Numbered from the stretch's first letter, positions 44,174 to 53,681 are shown. The stretch is 64,000 nucleotides of DNA from JABFRG01 sp046351415 (GCA_046351415.1 JAXLYO010000003.1:62001-126000), one strand, 5' to 3'. Notes: generated by a model not told the origin, from the sequence alone. A program made the numbers and translations.

Positions 44174-45688
44174 ATGGATGACGTACTCGTGGTGGGAGGA
44201 GGGGTCGCGGGCCTTGCCACGGCGGCACGCCTCGCGTGTCGCGGTTTTCGAGTACGGCTCCTCGAGATGCAACCCCACGTCGGCGGGAAGGTTCGGTCGG
44301 AGCGCGTCAGCGGCGAAGCCGTGTCGGCAGGCCCGAGTGTCCTGACGATGCCTTGGGTCTTCGAGGAACTATTCGACGATTGCGGCGGAGACTTTTGGGC
44401 GGAGGTCTCCTGCGAGCGTGCCGGCGTTCTGGCGCGGCATGCTTGGACCGATGGAACGAGGTTCGACCTGTTTGCCGACCTCCAGGCCTCCGTCGACGCA
44501 GTACGAGCGACATTCGGACCACGGGAGGCGGACACCTTCCGCGATTTCATGAAAGATGCCGAGCGCATTTACCGGACGGTCGAAGGCCCCTTCATCCGCG
44601 CACATCGGCCGGGCATTTCCGATGTTCTCCGGCACGGAAAGGCGGTCGGGTTTTCGTCGCTGCTCCAAATCGATGGGCATCGCGCGCTTTGGAGCTCGCT
44701 CGGTCGCTTCCGTGAGCCGCGGCTTCGACAGTTGTTCGGCCGGTATGCGACATACTGCGGCGCTTCACCCTTCGAGGCGCCGGCGACCCTCGCTCTGGTC
44801 GCGCACGTCGAGGCGTCAGGGGTGATTCGCGTTGCTGGTGGCATTCCGGCGCTCACGCAAGCGCTCGCGCGTCTGTGCGTGCGGAACGGGGTCGACATCG
44901 TGCCGAACGCGAAGGTCGAACGCATCGAGGTGACCCGGTCAACGCGGTCCGGTGTGGTCGCGGGTGAAGTACGCTACGAGGCGCGGGCCACTGTTTTCTG
45001 TGGCGACATCAGTGGGCTATCGGACCTCGTCGGCGGAGACGAGGCTCGAGCCATGCGCGTGCCGCTTTCCGAACGCTCCCTTTCGGCGGTCACCTATTGC
45101 GCAGTCGGTCACTCGAAGACCTTCCCGCTCCTACATCACAACGTCTTCTTCTCGGACGACTACAAAGCCGAATTCACGGACGTCTTCGAACGCGCCCGTA
45201 CCCCCCGAGAGCCCACCGTCTACGTTTGCGCGCCCGATCGCGGCGACGTGTCGGATGCGCGTGCGACCGAACGCCTCTTCTTTCTCGTCAACGCCCCCGC
45301 GACCGGTGATCGACCCGGCGCATGGTCCACACAGGAGCGCAATCAATGCAAAGCAAGTACCTTTCGAATGCTCGAGCGTTGTGGAGCGGCCTTCGACCTT
45401 TCCGCGATGCGCGAAACGACGCCGGAGGAATTTCACGAGCGCTACCCTGGAACGGGTGGGGCGCTCTACGGGCAACGTCCGAAGGGAATCTTCGCCTCGT
45501 TCAAGAGGCAGGGAGCGCGCACGAGGATGTCGGGGCTCTATCTCGCGGGTGGCAGCGTTCACCCGGGGCCCGGTGTCCCGATGGCAGCGCTCAGCGGAGC
45601 TCTCGCGGCAGAGGCGGTCGAGCAAGATTTGCGTTCGACGCGGTTATCCCCGCCGGCGGCTACCTCTGGCACTATCTCGATGCCGTAA
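44174..45688 (+). CDS. crtD: Carotenoid 3,4-desaturase/phytoene-desaturase-family enzyme
   Basis: 504 residues. FAD-binding Rossmann motif VVGGGVAGLATAARLACRG with MQPHVGGKVRS, and the C-terminal family signature LYLAGGSVHPGPGVPMAALSG. It is the second desaturase of the cluster; adjacency to crtC suggests CrtD, which desaturates 1-hydroxy-carotenoids at C3-C4. A role as a phytoene desaturase paralogue cannot be excluded by sequence alone. The tail runs into the crtC coding region in another frame. Confidence 0.88.
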   Translation: MDDVLVVGGGVAGLATAARLACRGFRVRLLEMQPHVGGKVRSERVSGEAVSAGPSVLTMPWVFEELFDDCGGDFWAEVSCERAGVLARHAWTDGTRFDLFADLQASVDAVRATFGPREADTFRDFMKDAERIYRTVEGPFIRAHRPGISDVLRHGKAVGFSSLLQIDGHRALWSSLGRFREPRLRQLFGRYATYCGASPFEAPATLALVAHVEASGVIRVAGGIPALTQALARLCVRNGVDIVPNAKVERIEVTRSTRSGVVAGEVRYEARATVFCGDISGLSDLVGGDEARAMRVPLSERSLSAVTYCAVGHSKTFPLLHHNVFFSDDYKAEFTDVFERARTPREPTVYVCAPDRGDVSDARATERLFFLVNAPATGDRPGAWSTQERNQCKASTFRMLERCGAAFDLSAMRETTPEEFHERYPGTGGALYGQRPKGIFASFKRQGARTRMSGLYLAGGSVHPGPGVPMAALSGALAAEAVEQDLRSTRLSPPAATSGTISMP

Positions 45689-46533
45689 GTGACGATGGTG
45701 CATACGCGGTGGTCGTCATCGCGATGCAGGGGAACCCTTTCTCACCGGCATACTTCGCAGCGCGCCATGCGGGAGCCGCACGGGCCCGTGACTTCTCGGC
45801 CGTGAACGTCGCCATCTATGGACCGAATGGCAAACACTGGTCTCTCCGTGAAGGCACCATGGACGACGACTGCGTCTATCGGGATGGCATCGTACTCGGG
45901 CGGAGTTCCCTCTGTTGGGAAAGGGATGCGCTCGTCGTGCGCATCGATCAGCGAACGACGCCTCTCCAGCGGCCTCTCGTCGGCACGATCCGTTTCATGC
46001 CGGGGCGTACGCACGCTTCACCCCGCACGCTCGACGCCGCGGGCCGGCACGAGTGGTGTCCCATCGCGCCGAGCGGGCGCGTCGAGGTGCACATGAAAGA
46101 GCCTGGGCTTTCGTTTCGAGGCAGTGGCTACCACGATGCGAATCGCGGAGATGAAGGCCTCGAAGAGGGGTTTCGCTCCTGGACATGGGCCCGTGCGACG
46201 TCGGGGGCTCGTACGAATGTGGACTATGTCGCAGAGGATGTATTCGGGAACGAGCGCAAGATTCACATTGGGTTCGACGACGATGGCGCCCTCTTCGATC
46301 GGCTTCCACCTCCGCGCGTAGGACTCTCCAAGGCGCTCTGGGGAGTTTCGCGGGAGGCCTTTGGTGCGCGTGCACCGGACCGCGTCGTCACGCTCGAAGA
46401 CGGTCCCTTCTATGCACGCAGTCTCCTGCGAACGGGCGACTCCCACGCGGTTCACGAAACGCTCGATGCCCAGCGCCTCCGACGAGGGTGGGTACGCTTC
46501 CTCACTCCATTTCGCATGGGAAGGCTCGGATGA
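45629..46533 (+). CDS. crtC: Carotenoid 1,2-hydratase, start interrupted by an apparent one-base deletion
   Basis: The coding frame (positions congruent to 45631) opens with FDAVIPAGGYLWHYLDAVSDDG, the normal CrtC N-terminus. That frame has no ATG, GTG or TTG for more than 150 bp upstream of FDAV. A TTG at 45629 followed by CGTTCGAC would read MRFDAV if one T were restored (CGTTTCGAC). The rest is intact (SGYHDANRGDEGLEEGFRSWTWARA). It hydrates the C1-C2 double bond of the acyclic end. Its stop overlaps the glycosyltransferase start as ATGA. Confidence 0.8.
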
Positions 46534-47654
46534 CGAGTGAGCTCGTCTTTGCGTTGTGGACGATCGCACCGCCATCGTGCGCTGCCTTTGCGGCTTTGAA
46601 GCGCCGCTCGCCTGCTCTGGCAATCACACATGCGCGCCAGTCGATGCTGGTCCTCCGTCCCGTGCATGGCGCTCCGTCGCACCTCGAAGAAGCGGCGCTT
46701 TCGTCACGTGCTGCGGGGACCCACGCGCGCATTCGGTTCCTTGCCTCGGAGAACGACGCGGTCGCGCAGGCGGCGCTCGCGCCCATCGTGAAAGCTCTCA
46801 CCGAGGAAGGGTTCGACGCTGCGATCACGGTGACAGGCGCAAAGGCCGGGAACCCGAAGGTCGTGCAGCTTGCACATGCCGAAGGCATCCACTTCTCGAG
46901 CGACACCAGCCGCGTGCTCATCGTCGACGCGGACGTGGTGCTGACAGGCTCGCTCGTACAAGCACTCGATGCGGCAATGACGACGGGCTCGCACATCGCA
47001 TGGGCAGCCCCGGTGGAACGCACGTCCAAGACCCCAGCAGACTACGCGTCGCGGGCAGTGCTGTGTACTTCCCTCCATGCGTTTCCGCTGCTCGCGCGCC
47101 TCGACGAGGGAGGCATGGTAGGGAAGTGCTTTCTGACGACGGCCGCCACTGTGCGCATGCTCGGTGGGTTCTCGTCTCTTGCGATGGTGCTTGGAGAGGA
47201 CATGGAGCTCGCCGAGCGAGCGCGCCGTGCGGGCCTTCGGGTGAGCTGCGTCACCTTCCCGGCGACGAGCGCCCTATCTGGACGAACCTTACGCGAAGTC
47301 TTCCAGCGCTACGTTCGCTGGCTGCTCGTCATTCGCCACCAGCGGCCGCACTTGCTTCTCTCGTACCCGGCCCTGTTCTTTGCGTACCCGTTGCAACTAC
47401 TCGTTGCCTGCTTCGTGCCTCACGGAATACTGCTTGCGGTGATCGCCACCGTGGCGCGTATGCTCGTTGCAACACTCGCCACAGCGGCGAGTGGGGAACC
47501 TCTGAGACCGCGTGACATCGTCTTCCTCCCGGCGGGCGACGTGCTTCTTTTGGCCGCCTTCGCTGGAGCCGTGTTCGGCGTCGAGACGCGCTGGGGGAAA
47601 GAACGGCTTCGTTTCGATGCGCGGGGCTATCTGCGTACCGAGGGGTCCACATGA
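46530..47654 (+). CDS. Glycosyltransferase family 2/21-like, probable carotenoid glycosyltransferase
   Basis: 374 residues from the ATG at 46530. The fold resembles ceramide-glucosyltransferase-type GT21: DADVV for metal/nucleotide-sugar binding, a later GEDMELAERARRAG, EVFQRYVRWLLVIR (Q-x-x-R-W type motif), then two or three C-terminal membrane helices. It is translationally coupled to crtC, so it probably glycosylates the hydroxylated carotenoid made there. The sugar and site are unknown. Confidence 0.8.
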   Translation: MTSELVFALWTIAPPSCAAFAALKRRSPALAITHARQSMLVLRPVHGAPSHLEEAALSSRAAGTHARIRFLASENDAVAQAALAPIVKALTEEGFDAAITVTGAKAGNPKVVQLAHAEGIHFSSDTSRVLIVDADVVLTGSLVQALDAAMTTGSHIAWAAPVERTSKTPADYASRAVLCTSLHAFPLLARLDEGGMVGKCFLTTAATVRMLGGFSSLAMVLGEDMELAERARRAGLRVSCVTFPATSALSGRTLREVFQRYVRWLLVIRHQRPHLLLSYPALFFAYPLQLLVACFVPHGILLAVIATVARMLVATLATAASGEPLRPRDIVFLPAGDVLLLAAFAGAVFGVETRWGKERLRFDARGYLRTEGST

Positions 47655-48385
47655 GCCTGAAGACTGCGCCGCGCGAACCACGAGAGCACGCGAGAGCCAA
47701 GCGCAATGGCGAAGCTTTCTCTCGCTCGAATGAGCGTTTCGAAAGAGGCGTCGTGGGTGGTGAGTGCTCGTTCGATGTGGGCAAGCTCTGTCGCCACGGC
47801 ACCTTCCTCCTCACGGAGGTTTTCGTTCACGTCGCGCCCAGAGGGGCGGGGAGATCCGATCGAAACCCACAAGGAAGGCATCGGTCCGGCGCCGAACTCG
47901 TAGCGGAGCGCTATCGCGATCACGCTTGCTCGTTTGGCGAGTCGCTCGACGTGGCTGGCACCACCTTCGAACGCGAGCGATTGCGTGATGGGAACCTCCT
48001 TGCCCTGCGGAAAGATCCACACGAGGTCGTTTGGGCGTTCGAGGGCGCGGACGGCATAGCGAATTGCCGAGAGCGCGTCACGTGGCTCGCCCTTGTGCAC
48101 TCCAAACGCACCCACGAGGGCAAAGAAGGGGAGGCGCATGAGGTTCTTCGCGTCCATCATCGCCCTCGCCTCTGCCCGAAGAACGCGCCGCGTGAGGAAA
48201 AGTACGCACAAGGGGTCCCAGAAGCTCGTGTGGTTGGAAACGACGAGGACCGGACCTCGAGCAAGGGCCGTTCGCAGATGCTCGAGTCCTCTGATTCGCA
48301 CTTGCCCGAAGGTGCGGCGAATGCGCTGTTCTGCGTCGCGAGCGAACCATGCACGAAACCAAGACGAGACGCGCGCAGGGATCAT
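47627..48385 (-). CDS. PlsC-type acyltransferase
   Basis: 252 residues. Motif I is SNHTSFWD (H-x4-D) and motif III is IFPQGKE. No N-terminal membrane helix is seen. Its 3' end overlaps the glycosyltransferase gene by 28 bp on the opposite strand. In this cluster it may esterify a carotenoid glycoside with a fatty acid, as in myxobacterial carotenoid esters; a phospholipid role is the alternative. Its start is 12 bp from that of crtZ. Confidence 0.85.
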   Translation of the reverse strand: MIPARVSSWFRAWFARDAEQRIRRTFGQVRIRGLEHLRTALARGPVLVVSNHTSFWDPLCVLFLTRRVLRAEARAMMDAKNLMRLPFFALVGAFGVHKGEPRDALSAIRYAVRALERPNDLVWIFPQGKEVPITQSLAFEGGASHVERLAKRASVIAIALRYEFGAGPMPSLWVSIGSPRPSGRDVNENLREEEGAVATELAHIERALTTHDASFETLIRARESFAIALGSRVLSWFARRSLQAHVDPSVRR

Positions 48386-48396
48386 CGAGGTGCCTC

Positions 48397-48951
48397 GTGT
48401 TGACCACCGTCTCGCTGTGGCTGCCGCTTGCGCTCGCCGTGGCGCTGTTCATGGACGTGTGGGCTGCGCTTCTGCATCGATTCGTGTGGCACGGGTTGCT
48501 CTGGGCGATTCACCGCACGCATCATCAGCCGAGACGCGGCCTCTTCGAACGGAACGACGCGCTCAGCGTGGCCCATGCGCCGATCGCCATCGCGCTCATT
48601 CTCTACGGATGCACGCATCCCGAAGCACGGTTTGGGGCATGGGCATTCGGCATCGGCGTCGGGATGACGTTGTTCGGGCTTTCGTATCTCGTGTTCCACG
48701 ATGGGCTCGCGCATCGACGGGCGTCCATTCGCGCTCTGCGGCGCTTCCCGTACGTGCGAGAAGTGCTCTTGCTCCACGCGAGGCACCACCAGGGTGAATT
48801 CGGGCAGGCTCCCTACGGCTTCTTTCTCGCGCCGCTCGCAGTTCGGGTTCAACGGGCCCTCGTTGCGAAGGCCCGCATGACGACCTTGGAGAAGTGGAAA
48901 CCGCCGCGGACGCCAACGGCACGGACGAGCGTCGGCCAGACCGACGGATAG
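48397..48951 (+). CDS. crtZ: Beta-carotene hydroxylase family membrane enzyme
   Basis: 184 residues from a GTG at 48397 with GAGG upstream; an ATG at 48349 would extend into the plsC-like gene. Four His boxes of the di-iron hydroxylase family are intact: HRFVWH, HRTHH, HDGLAH and HARHH, set between hydrophobic helices. It hydroxylates the ionone ring of carotenes. The C-terminal tail overlaps cruA by 103 bp tail to tail. Confidence 0.9.
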   Translation: MLTTVSLWLPLALAVALFMDVWAALLHRFVWHGLLWAIHRTHHQPRRGLFERNDALSVAHAPIAIALILYGCTHPEARFGAWAFGIGVGMTLFGLSYLVFHDGLAHRRASIRALRRFPYVREVLLLHARHHQGEFGQAPYGFFLAPLAVRVQRALVAKARMTTLEKWKPPRTPTARTSVGQTDG

Positions 48952-50258
48952 CGGCGCGCGGTCAACTGCAAGAAGCGGAGGAAGTCTTTCGGCTTCATCG
49001 TGTCCGTGAGCATGGACGCATACGTCTCCTGGCCGAGGCCGGAGAGGGTTGCAAAGGCCGCATCGAGGAGTTCGTTCAGTGCGTCTCCCTCCAGCGTTCG
49101 AGAGGCGAGAACGTGCGCGAGGATGCCCGTCAGGGCGTGGATGGGCTCGTGGGGCTCGTAGGCCTCACCGGAAATGATGGCCTTCGACAGGGGCGCGAGC
49201 GATCTCAGCATCGAACCGAAGCCACAATAGGTGAGCGGTGAGTGACGCGCAGCAGCGTCGCCCACGAGGACGATGTTTCGGTGCGGGGACGTAGGCGGTG
49301 GCACCAGCCGAGACCAGCCGGGAATGAAGCCGAACGTGGGGCGAACCAGCTTTGCTTCCCCGCGCTTGTAGCTCGGCAGCTTTGCGAAGAGTCGCGCATA
49401 GAGTTGCGTCAGGGAGCCGACTTCGAGCCGCTTGGCGTAATAGAACAAATAGGCCGTGGCCTCTCCCTCGCGACCCGGAAAGAGCTCCCATACGTGCTGG
49501 ATGCCGCGGTCGAGGCCCTCCTCGGTGACGAGGATCTCGCCGACGCGAGGGTCCACTTCGCGCTCTCCTGAACCCTCTGCAAACCCTCGAAAGACGCCGC
49601 CTACCGTAGGGCAGACGAGGTCGAAGCTTGCGTAGGGGCTGCTCGCGCCTCGGGCATCGACCATCGTCTTGCAGGTGACTTCTCGCGTGCGGTCACGTTC
49701 ACGGAGGTTTACACGGACGCCGGCTTCACTTGCCGTTTCGCCGGTGACCAGGGCGCCATCGACGTACGTGACGCCGGCCGCCTCGCCCTTCCGGCGCGCG
49801 AGGTCGAGCAACCGCGCCGCATCGACGGCGCAATCTAGCACGCCGCGCACCGTATGAGGGCCGCCTCCGTGGAACTGACAGAACCCGCGTTCGTATTCTG
49901 CGACGATGAGGTCGTCCCGTTCGCGCTCCGAGAGGAGGCCTGCGTTCGTGAGCGCGTCAAGTTCAGTGCGATTCGCGTTCCATTCACGATGGGCGGCGCC
50001 CACGCGCGCCCGGTCCACGACGATGATCCGTTTGCCTTGCTTCGCGAGGAGCGGGGCCATCACGGACCAAAGGCCGCCGCCGGCGACGAGAACGTCGCAG
50101 TCTAGCGCGTCGTGCGTCGTTGGCGGCCGCGGACCCAGCTCTCGCGACCTGCGTTCCGTCTGCTGCTCGGTCATCCGCCGATCGAGATGTAGAAGGCGCT
50201 CGACGAGCTCGTCGCCCGCCGCTTCGCGCAACGAAGCGAGCGCACCTGCTTCAGACAT
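48849..50258 (-). CDS. cruA: CruA-type lycopene cyclase
   Basis: 469 residues. A Rossmann FAD motif (VLVAGGGLWSVMAPLLAKQGK) is followed by AHREWNANRTELDAL, the signature of CruA/CruP rather than CrtY or CrtL, and a later IVLVGDAAARHSPLTYCGFGSML. It cyclises lycopene to gamma- or beta-carotene. Its start overlaps the crtB stop by eight bases, giving a crtI-crtB-cruA operon. Only one cyclase is present, so a monocyclic product is likely if CrtC acts on the other end. Confidence 0.9.
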   Translation of the reverse strand: MSEAGALASLREAAGDELVERLLHLDRRMTEQQTERRSRELGPRPPTTHDALDCDVLVAGGGLWSVMAPLLAKQGKRIIVVDRARVGAAHREWNANRTELDALTNAGLLSERERDDLIVAEYERGFCQFHGGGPHTVRGVLDCAVDAARLLDLARRKGEAAGVTYVDGALVTGETASEAGVRVNLRERDRTREVTCKTMVDARGASSPYASFDLVCPTVGGVFRGFAEGSGEREVDPRVGEILVTEEGLDRGIQHVWELFPGREGEATAYLFYYAKRLEVGSLTQLYARLFAKLPSYKRGEAKLVRPTFGFIPGWSRLVPPPTSPHRNIVLVGDAAARHSPLTYCGFGSMLRSLAPLSKAIISGEAYEPHEPIHALTGILAHVLASRTLEGDALNELLDAAFATLSGLGQETYASMLTDTMKPKDFLRFLQLTARRYPSVWPTLVRAVGVRGGFHFSKVVMRAFATRAR

Positions 50259-51192
50259 GCGTTGCCCTCGGCAGGAGAAACTCGACCTCTGGAAGGGGAG
50301 GCAACCTTGCGGCGCCGTAAGCGGCGCTCGGTCGCGTTGCGAGGGCTCGTGCGAGGAGCGTCAGCTTTCGCGATGTCGGGACGTAGGCACGACCCGAAAT
50401 CGAGTCGAAGTTGCGCTCTCGGATGCGCGCGCCAATCTCCGCGTAGATGAGTCGCGCAGCGTAGATGGCGCCTCGTACGTCGCTCGGAAGATCGAGAATG
50501 CCGGCCTCCGAGCGCCGATACAAAGTCTCCGCTTCGAACAAGAGTCGTTCGACACAAGAGCGAACCGGCTCGCTCGGTGTGGGAGCTCGAACGAAGGCGT
50601 CGACGTCCATGCCTGCTTTGCGAAGCCACGAGGCGGGGAGGTAGAGGCGTCCAATGTTCGCATCTTCACCGACGTCGCGGGCGATGTTGGTGAGTTGCAT
50701 CGCGACGCCGAGATCGCACGCGCGGGCGAGGACGAGACGATCACGAACGCCCATGAGATAGGTCATCAGAACGCCGACGCTTCCCGCGACCCGCGCCGCG
50801 TATGCGCAGACGTCCGAGAACGTCTCGTAGCGCGCGCGTTCCGTGTCCCAGAGAAAACCTTCGAGCAGAGCGTCGAACGGAGCCCGCGGAAGATCATAGT
50901 GCGCGACCACGGCCGAGAGAGCCCGATCGACGGGCTGGTGGCGGGGACGCTCGGCAAACACGCCATCCAAGCGGTCGCGAAGGTCCGCCACGGCACGAGG
51001 CCCCTTGGAACCCGCTCCATCGACGGCGTCGTCGGCGATGCGACAGAAGGCGTAAAGTACCGTCACGCCCTCCGTCATTCGCCGTGGCAGAAGCAATGAT
51101 GCGGCCTTGAACGTCTTGGAGCCCTGCGCGAGAAGGCGCCTGCAGGTTTCGAAGTCGGACGTGCGTACGAGCTTGGGCCGCATTGGCTTCAC
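50251..51192 (-). CDS. crtB: Phytoene synthase
   Basis: 313 residues, the normal length. Asp-rich motifs: CRIADDAVDG and NIARDVGEDANIGRLYLP, with YCAR-like features replaced by ATYRAR-type residues at ERARYETFSDV. It joins two GGPP to phytoene. It overlaps crtI by four bases (ATGA) and cruA by eight, so the three are translated as one unit. Confidence 0.95.
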   Translation of the reverse strand: MKPMRPKLVRTSDFETCRRLLAQGSKTFKAASLLLPRRMTEGVTVLYAFCRIADDAVDGAGSKGPRAVADLRDRLDGVFAERPRHQPVDRALSAVVAHYDLPRAPFDALLEGFLWDTERARYETFSDVCAYAARVAGSVGVLMTYLMGVRDRLVLARACDLGVAMQLTNIARDVGEDANIGRLYLPASWLRKAGMDVDAFVRAPTPSEPVRSCVERLLFEAETLYRRSEAGILDLPSDVRGAIYAARLIYAEIGARIRERNFDSISGRAYVPTSRKLTLLARALATRPSAAYGAARLPPLPEVEFLLPRATHV

Positions 51193-52685
51193 ATGGGCGC
51201 GTGAGGGACGATGGAGTCGAGCACTTTGGCAGACGAAAGCACACCGGGCACGCCCGCACCAGGGTGCGTTCCAGCACCGACCAAATAGAGCCCCTTTACT
51301 TCTTCGCTTTCGTTGTGCGGACGGAAGTAGGCGCTTTGCGCGAGGATGGGCTCGAGGCCGAACGCCGCACCGCGTTCGCTGAGTAGTTCATCACGGAAGT
51401 GAATGGGCGTCAGCATACGGCTCACGCGCAGGTGTGAAGATAGGCCCGGCAGCACCGTGCGTTCGAGGTATCGCTCGATCGACTTCCGATAGGTCTCGGC
51501 GTGCGATTGCCAGTCGACGCGCGCGTCGAGGTGCGGAACGGGCGACAGCACGTAGAACGCTTCGGAGCCAACGGGCGCGAGCGCCGGGTCGGTCGCCGTA
51601 GGGCGGTGAAGGTAGAGGCTGAAGTCGTCTGCGAGTGTCTTTCGCGAGAAGATGTCGTCGAGGAGCTCCTTGTACCGGGGCCCCAGCAGGATGGTGTGGT
51701 GCGCCACGTCCTCGTACTTTCGGTCCGTGCCGAAGTACCAGACGAACAGACTCATGGAGTAGCGGGAGATGGAGAGGCGCGTGTCGGTCCACACTTTGCG
51801 GTAACGCTTCGGCAAAAGTCGTCGATAGGTGGCGGCGGAATCTGCATTCGAGACGACGATGTCTGCGTGAAGGAGCTCTCCGGAGCGGAGTCGCACGCCA
51901 GTCGCTCGACCCGCGTCGACGAGAATCTCGTCCACGGTGCTCTCGTAGCGAATGCTTCCGCCCTGACCTTCGATGAGACGCAACAAACCTTGTACGAGCG
52001 CACCTGTCCCGCCGATGGGGAAATGAACGCCCCACTTGCGTTCGAGGTGCGGAATGAGGCTGTAAATGGACGTCGTTCGGAAGGGGTTTCCGCCGACCAG
52101 CAGCGGGTGGAACGACAGGATCTGGCGAAGCTTGTCGCTCTTCACGTATTTGGCCACGAGCCCGTAGACGCTGCGGTAGCTCTGCAGCTGCATCATGTCG
52201 GGGACGATCCGCGCCATCGACTTCCAAGACCCGAAAGGAACGTGCGCCAGCTGCTCGAAGCCGATGTTGAAGATCCTCTCGCTCATCGTCAGGAAGGCCT
52301 CGTACCCCTCGAGGTCCGAGGGCGCGAGCTTCCGCACTTCTTCGCGCATTTTCGCAGGATCTCCCGAGTAGTCGAACGACGTTCCGTCGTGGAATCGGAT
52401 GCGATAGAAGGGGAAGACGGGCCGAAGGTCGACGTCGTCCGAGAGCTTCCGACCGCAAAGCGCCCACAGGTCTTCGAACATGAAGGGGGCAGTGATGACG
52501 GTGGGGCCGGCATCGAACACGAACCCGCCTTCGCGGAACACACGTGCCCTCCCGCCCGGCTGGTCATGGTGTTCCAGGATGGTGACGCGCCACCCCCGAG
52601 CCCCCAGGCGGACAGCGGCGGCGAGCCCACCGAATCCGCTCCCGATGACGATGGCATGATTGCGTGCGGTCGATTTCGAATGCAT
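51189..52685 (-). CDS. crtI: Phytoene desaturase
   Basis: 498 residues. N-terminal FAD motif VIGSGFGGLAAAVRLGARG with HDQPGGRARVFREGGFVFDAGPTV. C-terminal family signature GLYLVGAGTHPGAGVPGVLSSA. It desaturates phytoene to lycopene. It is the first gene of the crtI-crtB-cruA operon and divergent from the carH-like gene across 51 bp containing candidate CarH repeats. Confidence 0.95.
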   Translation of the reverse strand: MHSKSTARNHAIVIGSGFGGLAAAVRLGARGWRVTILEHHDQPGGRARVFREGGFVFDAGPTVITAPFMFEDLWALCGRKLSDDVDLRPVFPFYRIRFHDGTSFDYSGDPAKMREEVRKLAPSDLEGYEAFLTMSERIFNIGFEQLAHVPFGSWKSMARIVPDMMQLQSYRSVYGLVAKYVKSDKLRQILSFHPLLVGGNPFRTTSIYSLIPHLERKWGVHFPIGGTGALVQGLLRLIEGQGGSIRYESTVDEILVDAGRATGVRLRSGELLHADIVVSNADSAATYRRLLPKRYRKVWTDTRLSISRYSMSLFVWYFGTDRKYEDVAHHTILLGPRYKELLDDIFSRKTLADDFSLYLHRPTATDPALAPVGSEAFYVLSPVPHLDARVDWQSHAETYRKSIERYLERTVLPGLSSHLRVSRMLTPIHFRDELLSERGAAFGLEPILAQSAYFRPHNESEEVKGLYLVGAGTHPGAGVPGVLSSAKVLDSIVPHAPM

Positions 52686-52694
52686 CCCCTACTA

Positions 52695-52716
52695 TCCTTT
52701 TGCAAACTCTGTACAG
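52695..52716. promoter_or_regulatory. Candidate CarH-type repeats between crtI and carH
   Basis: Read on the minus strand, TTGCAAAAGGA (52695-52705) and CTGTACAGAGT (52706-52716) are adjacent 11-bp units with the same phasing as the repeats at 44124 and 55325, though the match is weaker. They occupy the middle of the 51-bp gap between the crtI and carH-like start codons, so one binding event could affect both promoters. Confidence 0.45.
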
Positions 52717-52736
52717 TGTGGTGACGGAAGGTCCCT

Positions 52737-53681
52737 ATGGCCGACAAGCATTCCACGAGCCCATTCGAAGAAGACGAGGGTGAGCTCGTTCGTATCGCGG
52801 TCGTCTCCGAGCGAACGGGCGTGCCGCAGCCCACCTTGCGTGCGTGGGAGCGCCGCTACGGAGTGCCGCAGCCGCATCGGACCGAGTCCGGTTATCGCCT
52901 CTACTCCGCCAAGGAGGTGGAGGTCGTGTCCGAGATGCGCCGTCGGTGCGACGAGGGACTTCCCGCTTCCGAAGCGGCTCGCCTCGTTCGACTCAAGACC
53001 GACGCTTCTCCTGACGCCATCAAGCCCACTGCGTCGAACCTCGGGCGAGATCCGTTTGCAGCGAGCCAGGAAGGTATCCTCGATGCCGTGCATCGGCTCG
53101 ACGACATCGCTCTGGACGTGGAAGTGCGGAGGCTGCTCGTCTTGGGCAACCCGCTCGACGTGCTGCACGGGGTCGTGCACCCTGTCATGCGTACCATCGG
53201 AGAGCGGTGGGAGGCGGGAACGCTCACCATCGCGCACGAGCACTTTGCAACGCAGAGATTCAGCACGCTGCTGCGAGACCTCATTGCGCTGACGACGCGC
53301 GGTCAGGCGCGCGCGCGCGCTGTACTCGCTTCGTTCGACGACGATGAGCACGAGATAGGCATTCTCGGTATAGGCCTCCAACTCGCGTCGTGGGGCATGC
53401 GTCCGGTCGTTCTCGGGGCGTGTACGCCGCCCGCTGCCGTGAAGAGCGCCGTGACATCCACGAACCCGTCCCTGGTCGCGCTTTCGCTCACGTACTCGAC
53501 GAGCCCGGCGCGGACGCGGCAAGTCCTCGACGAGTACATTCGCGCCTGTGGCCCCGTCCCTCTCGTGTTCGGCGGGCCTGGAGCCGTGAAGCATGCAGCG
53601 CATGCCAGGAAGCGAGGCGTCCACGTCGAGCCCAGCCCGGTCGAGCTCCAGCAGATCGTTCGGGACATTCTCGATCGCTGA
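52737..53681 (+). CDS. carH: CarH-type MerR/cobalamin photoreceptor repressor
   Basis: 314 residues. A MerR winged helix occupies residues 18-87 (IAVVSERTGVPQPTLRAWERR, YGVPQPHRTESGYRLYS). A helical bundle follows with the light-sensor signature W158-x9-E168-H169 (RWEAGTLTIAHEH). The B12-binding Rossmann domain carries DEHEIG, giving D-x-H-x2-G with His205 as predicted lower cobalt ligand. In known CarH, adenosylcobalamin drives a tetramer that represses in the dark and dissociates in light. The position beside crtI fits control of carotenoid synthesis. Confidence 0.94.
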   Translation: MADKHSTSPFEEDEGELVRIAVVSERTGVPQPTLRAWERRYGVPQPHRTESGYRLYSAKEVEVVSEMRRRCDEGLPASEAARLVRLKTDASPDAIKPTASNLGRDPFAASQEGILDAVHRLDDIALDVEVRRLLVLGNPLDVLHGVVHPVMRTIGERWEAGTLTIAHEHFATQRFSTLLRDLIALTTRGQARARAVLASFDDDEHEIGILGIGLQLASWGMRPVVLGACTPPAAVKSAVTSTNPSLVALSLTYSTSPARTRQVLDEYIRACGPVPLVFGGPGAVKHAAHARKRGVHVEPSPVELQQIVRDILDR

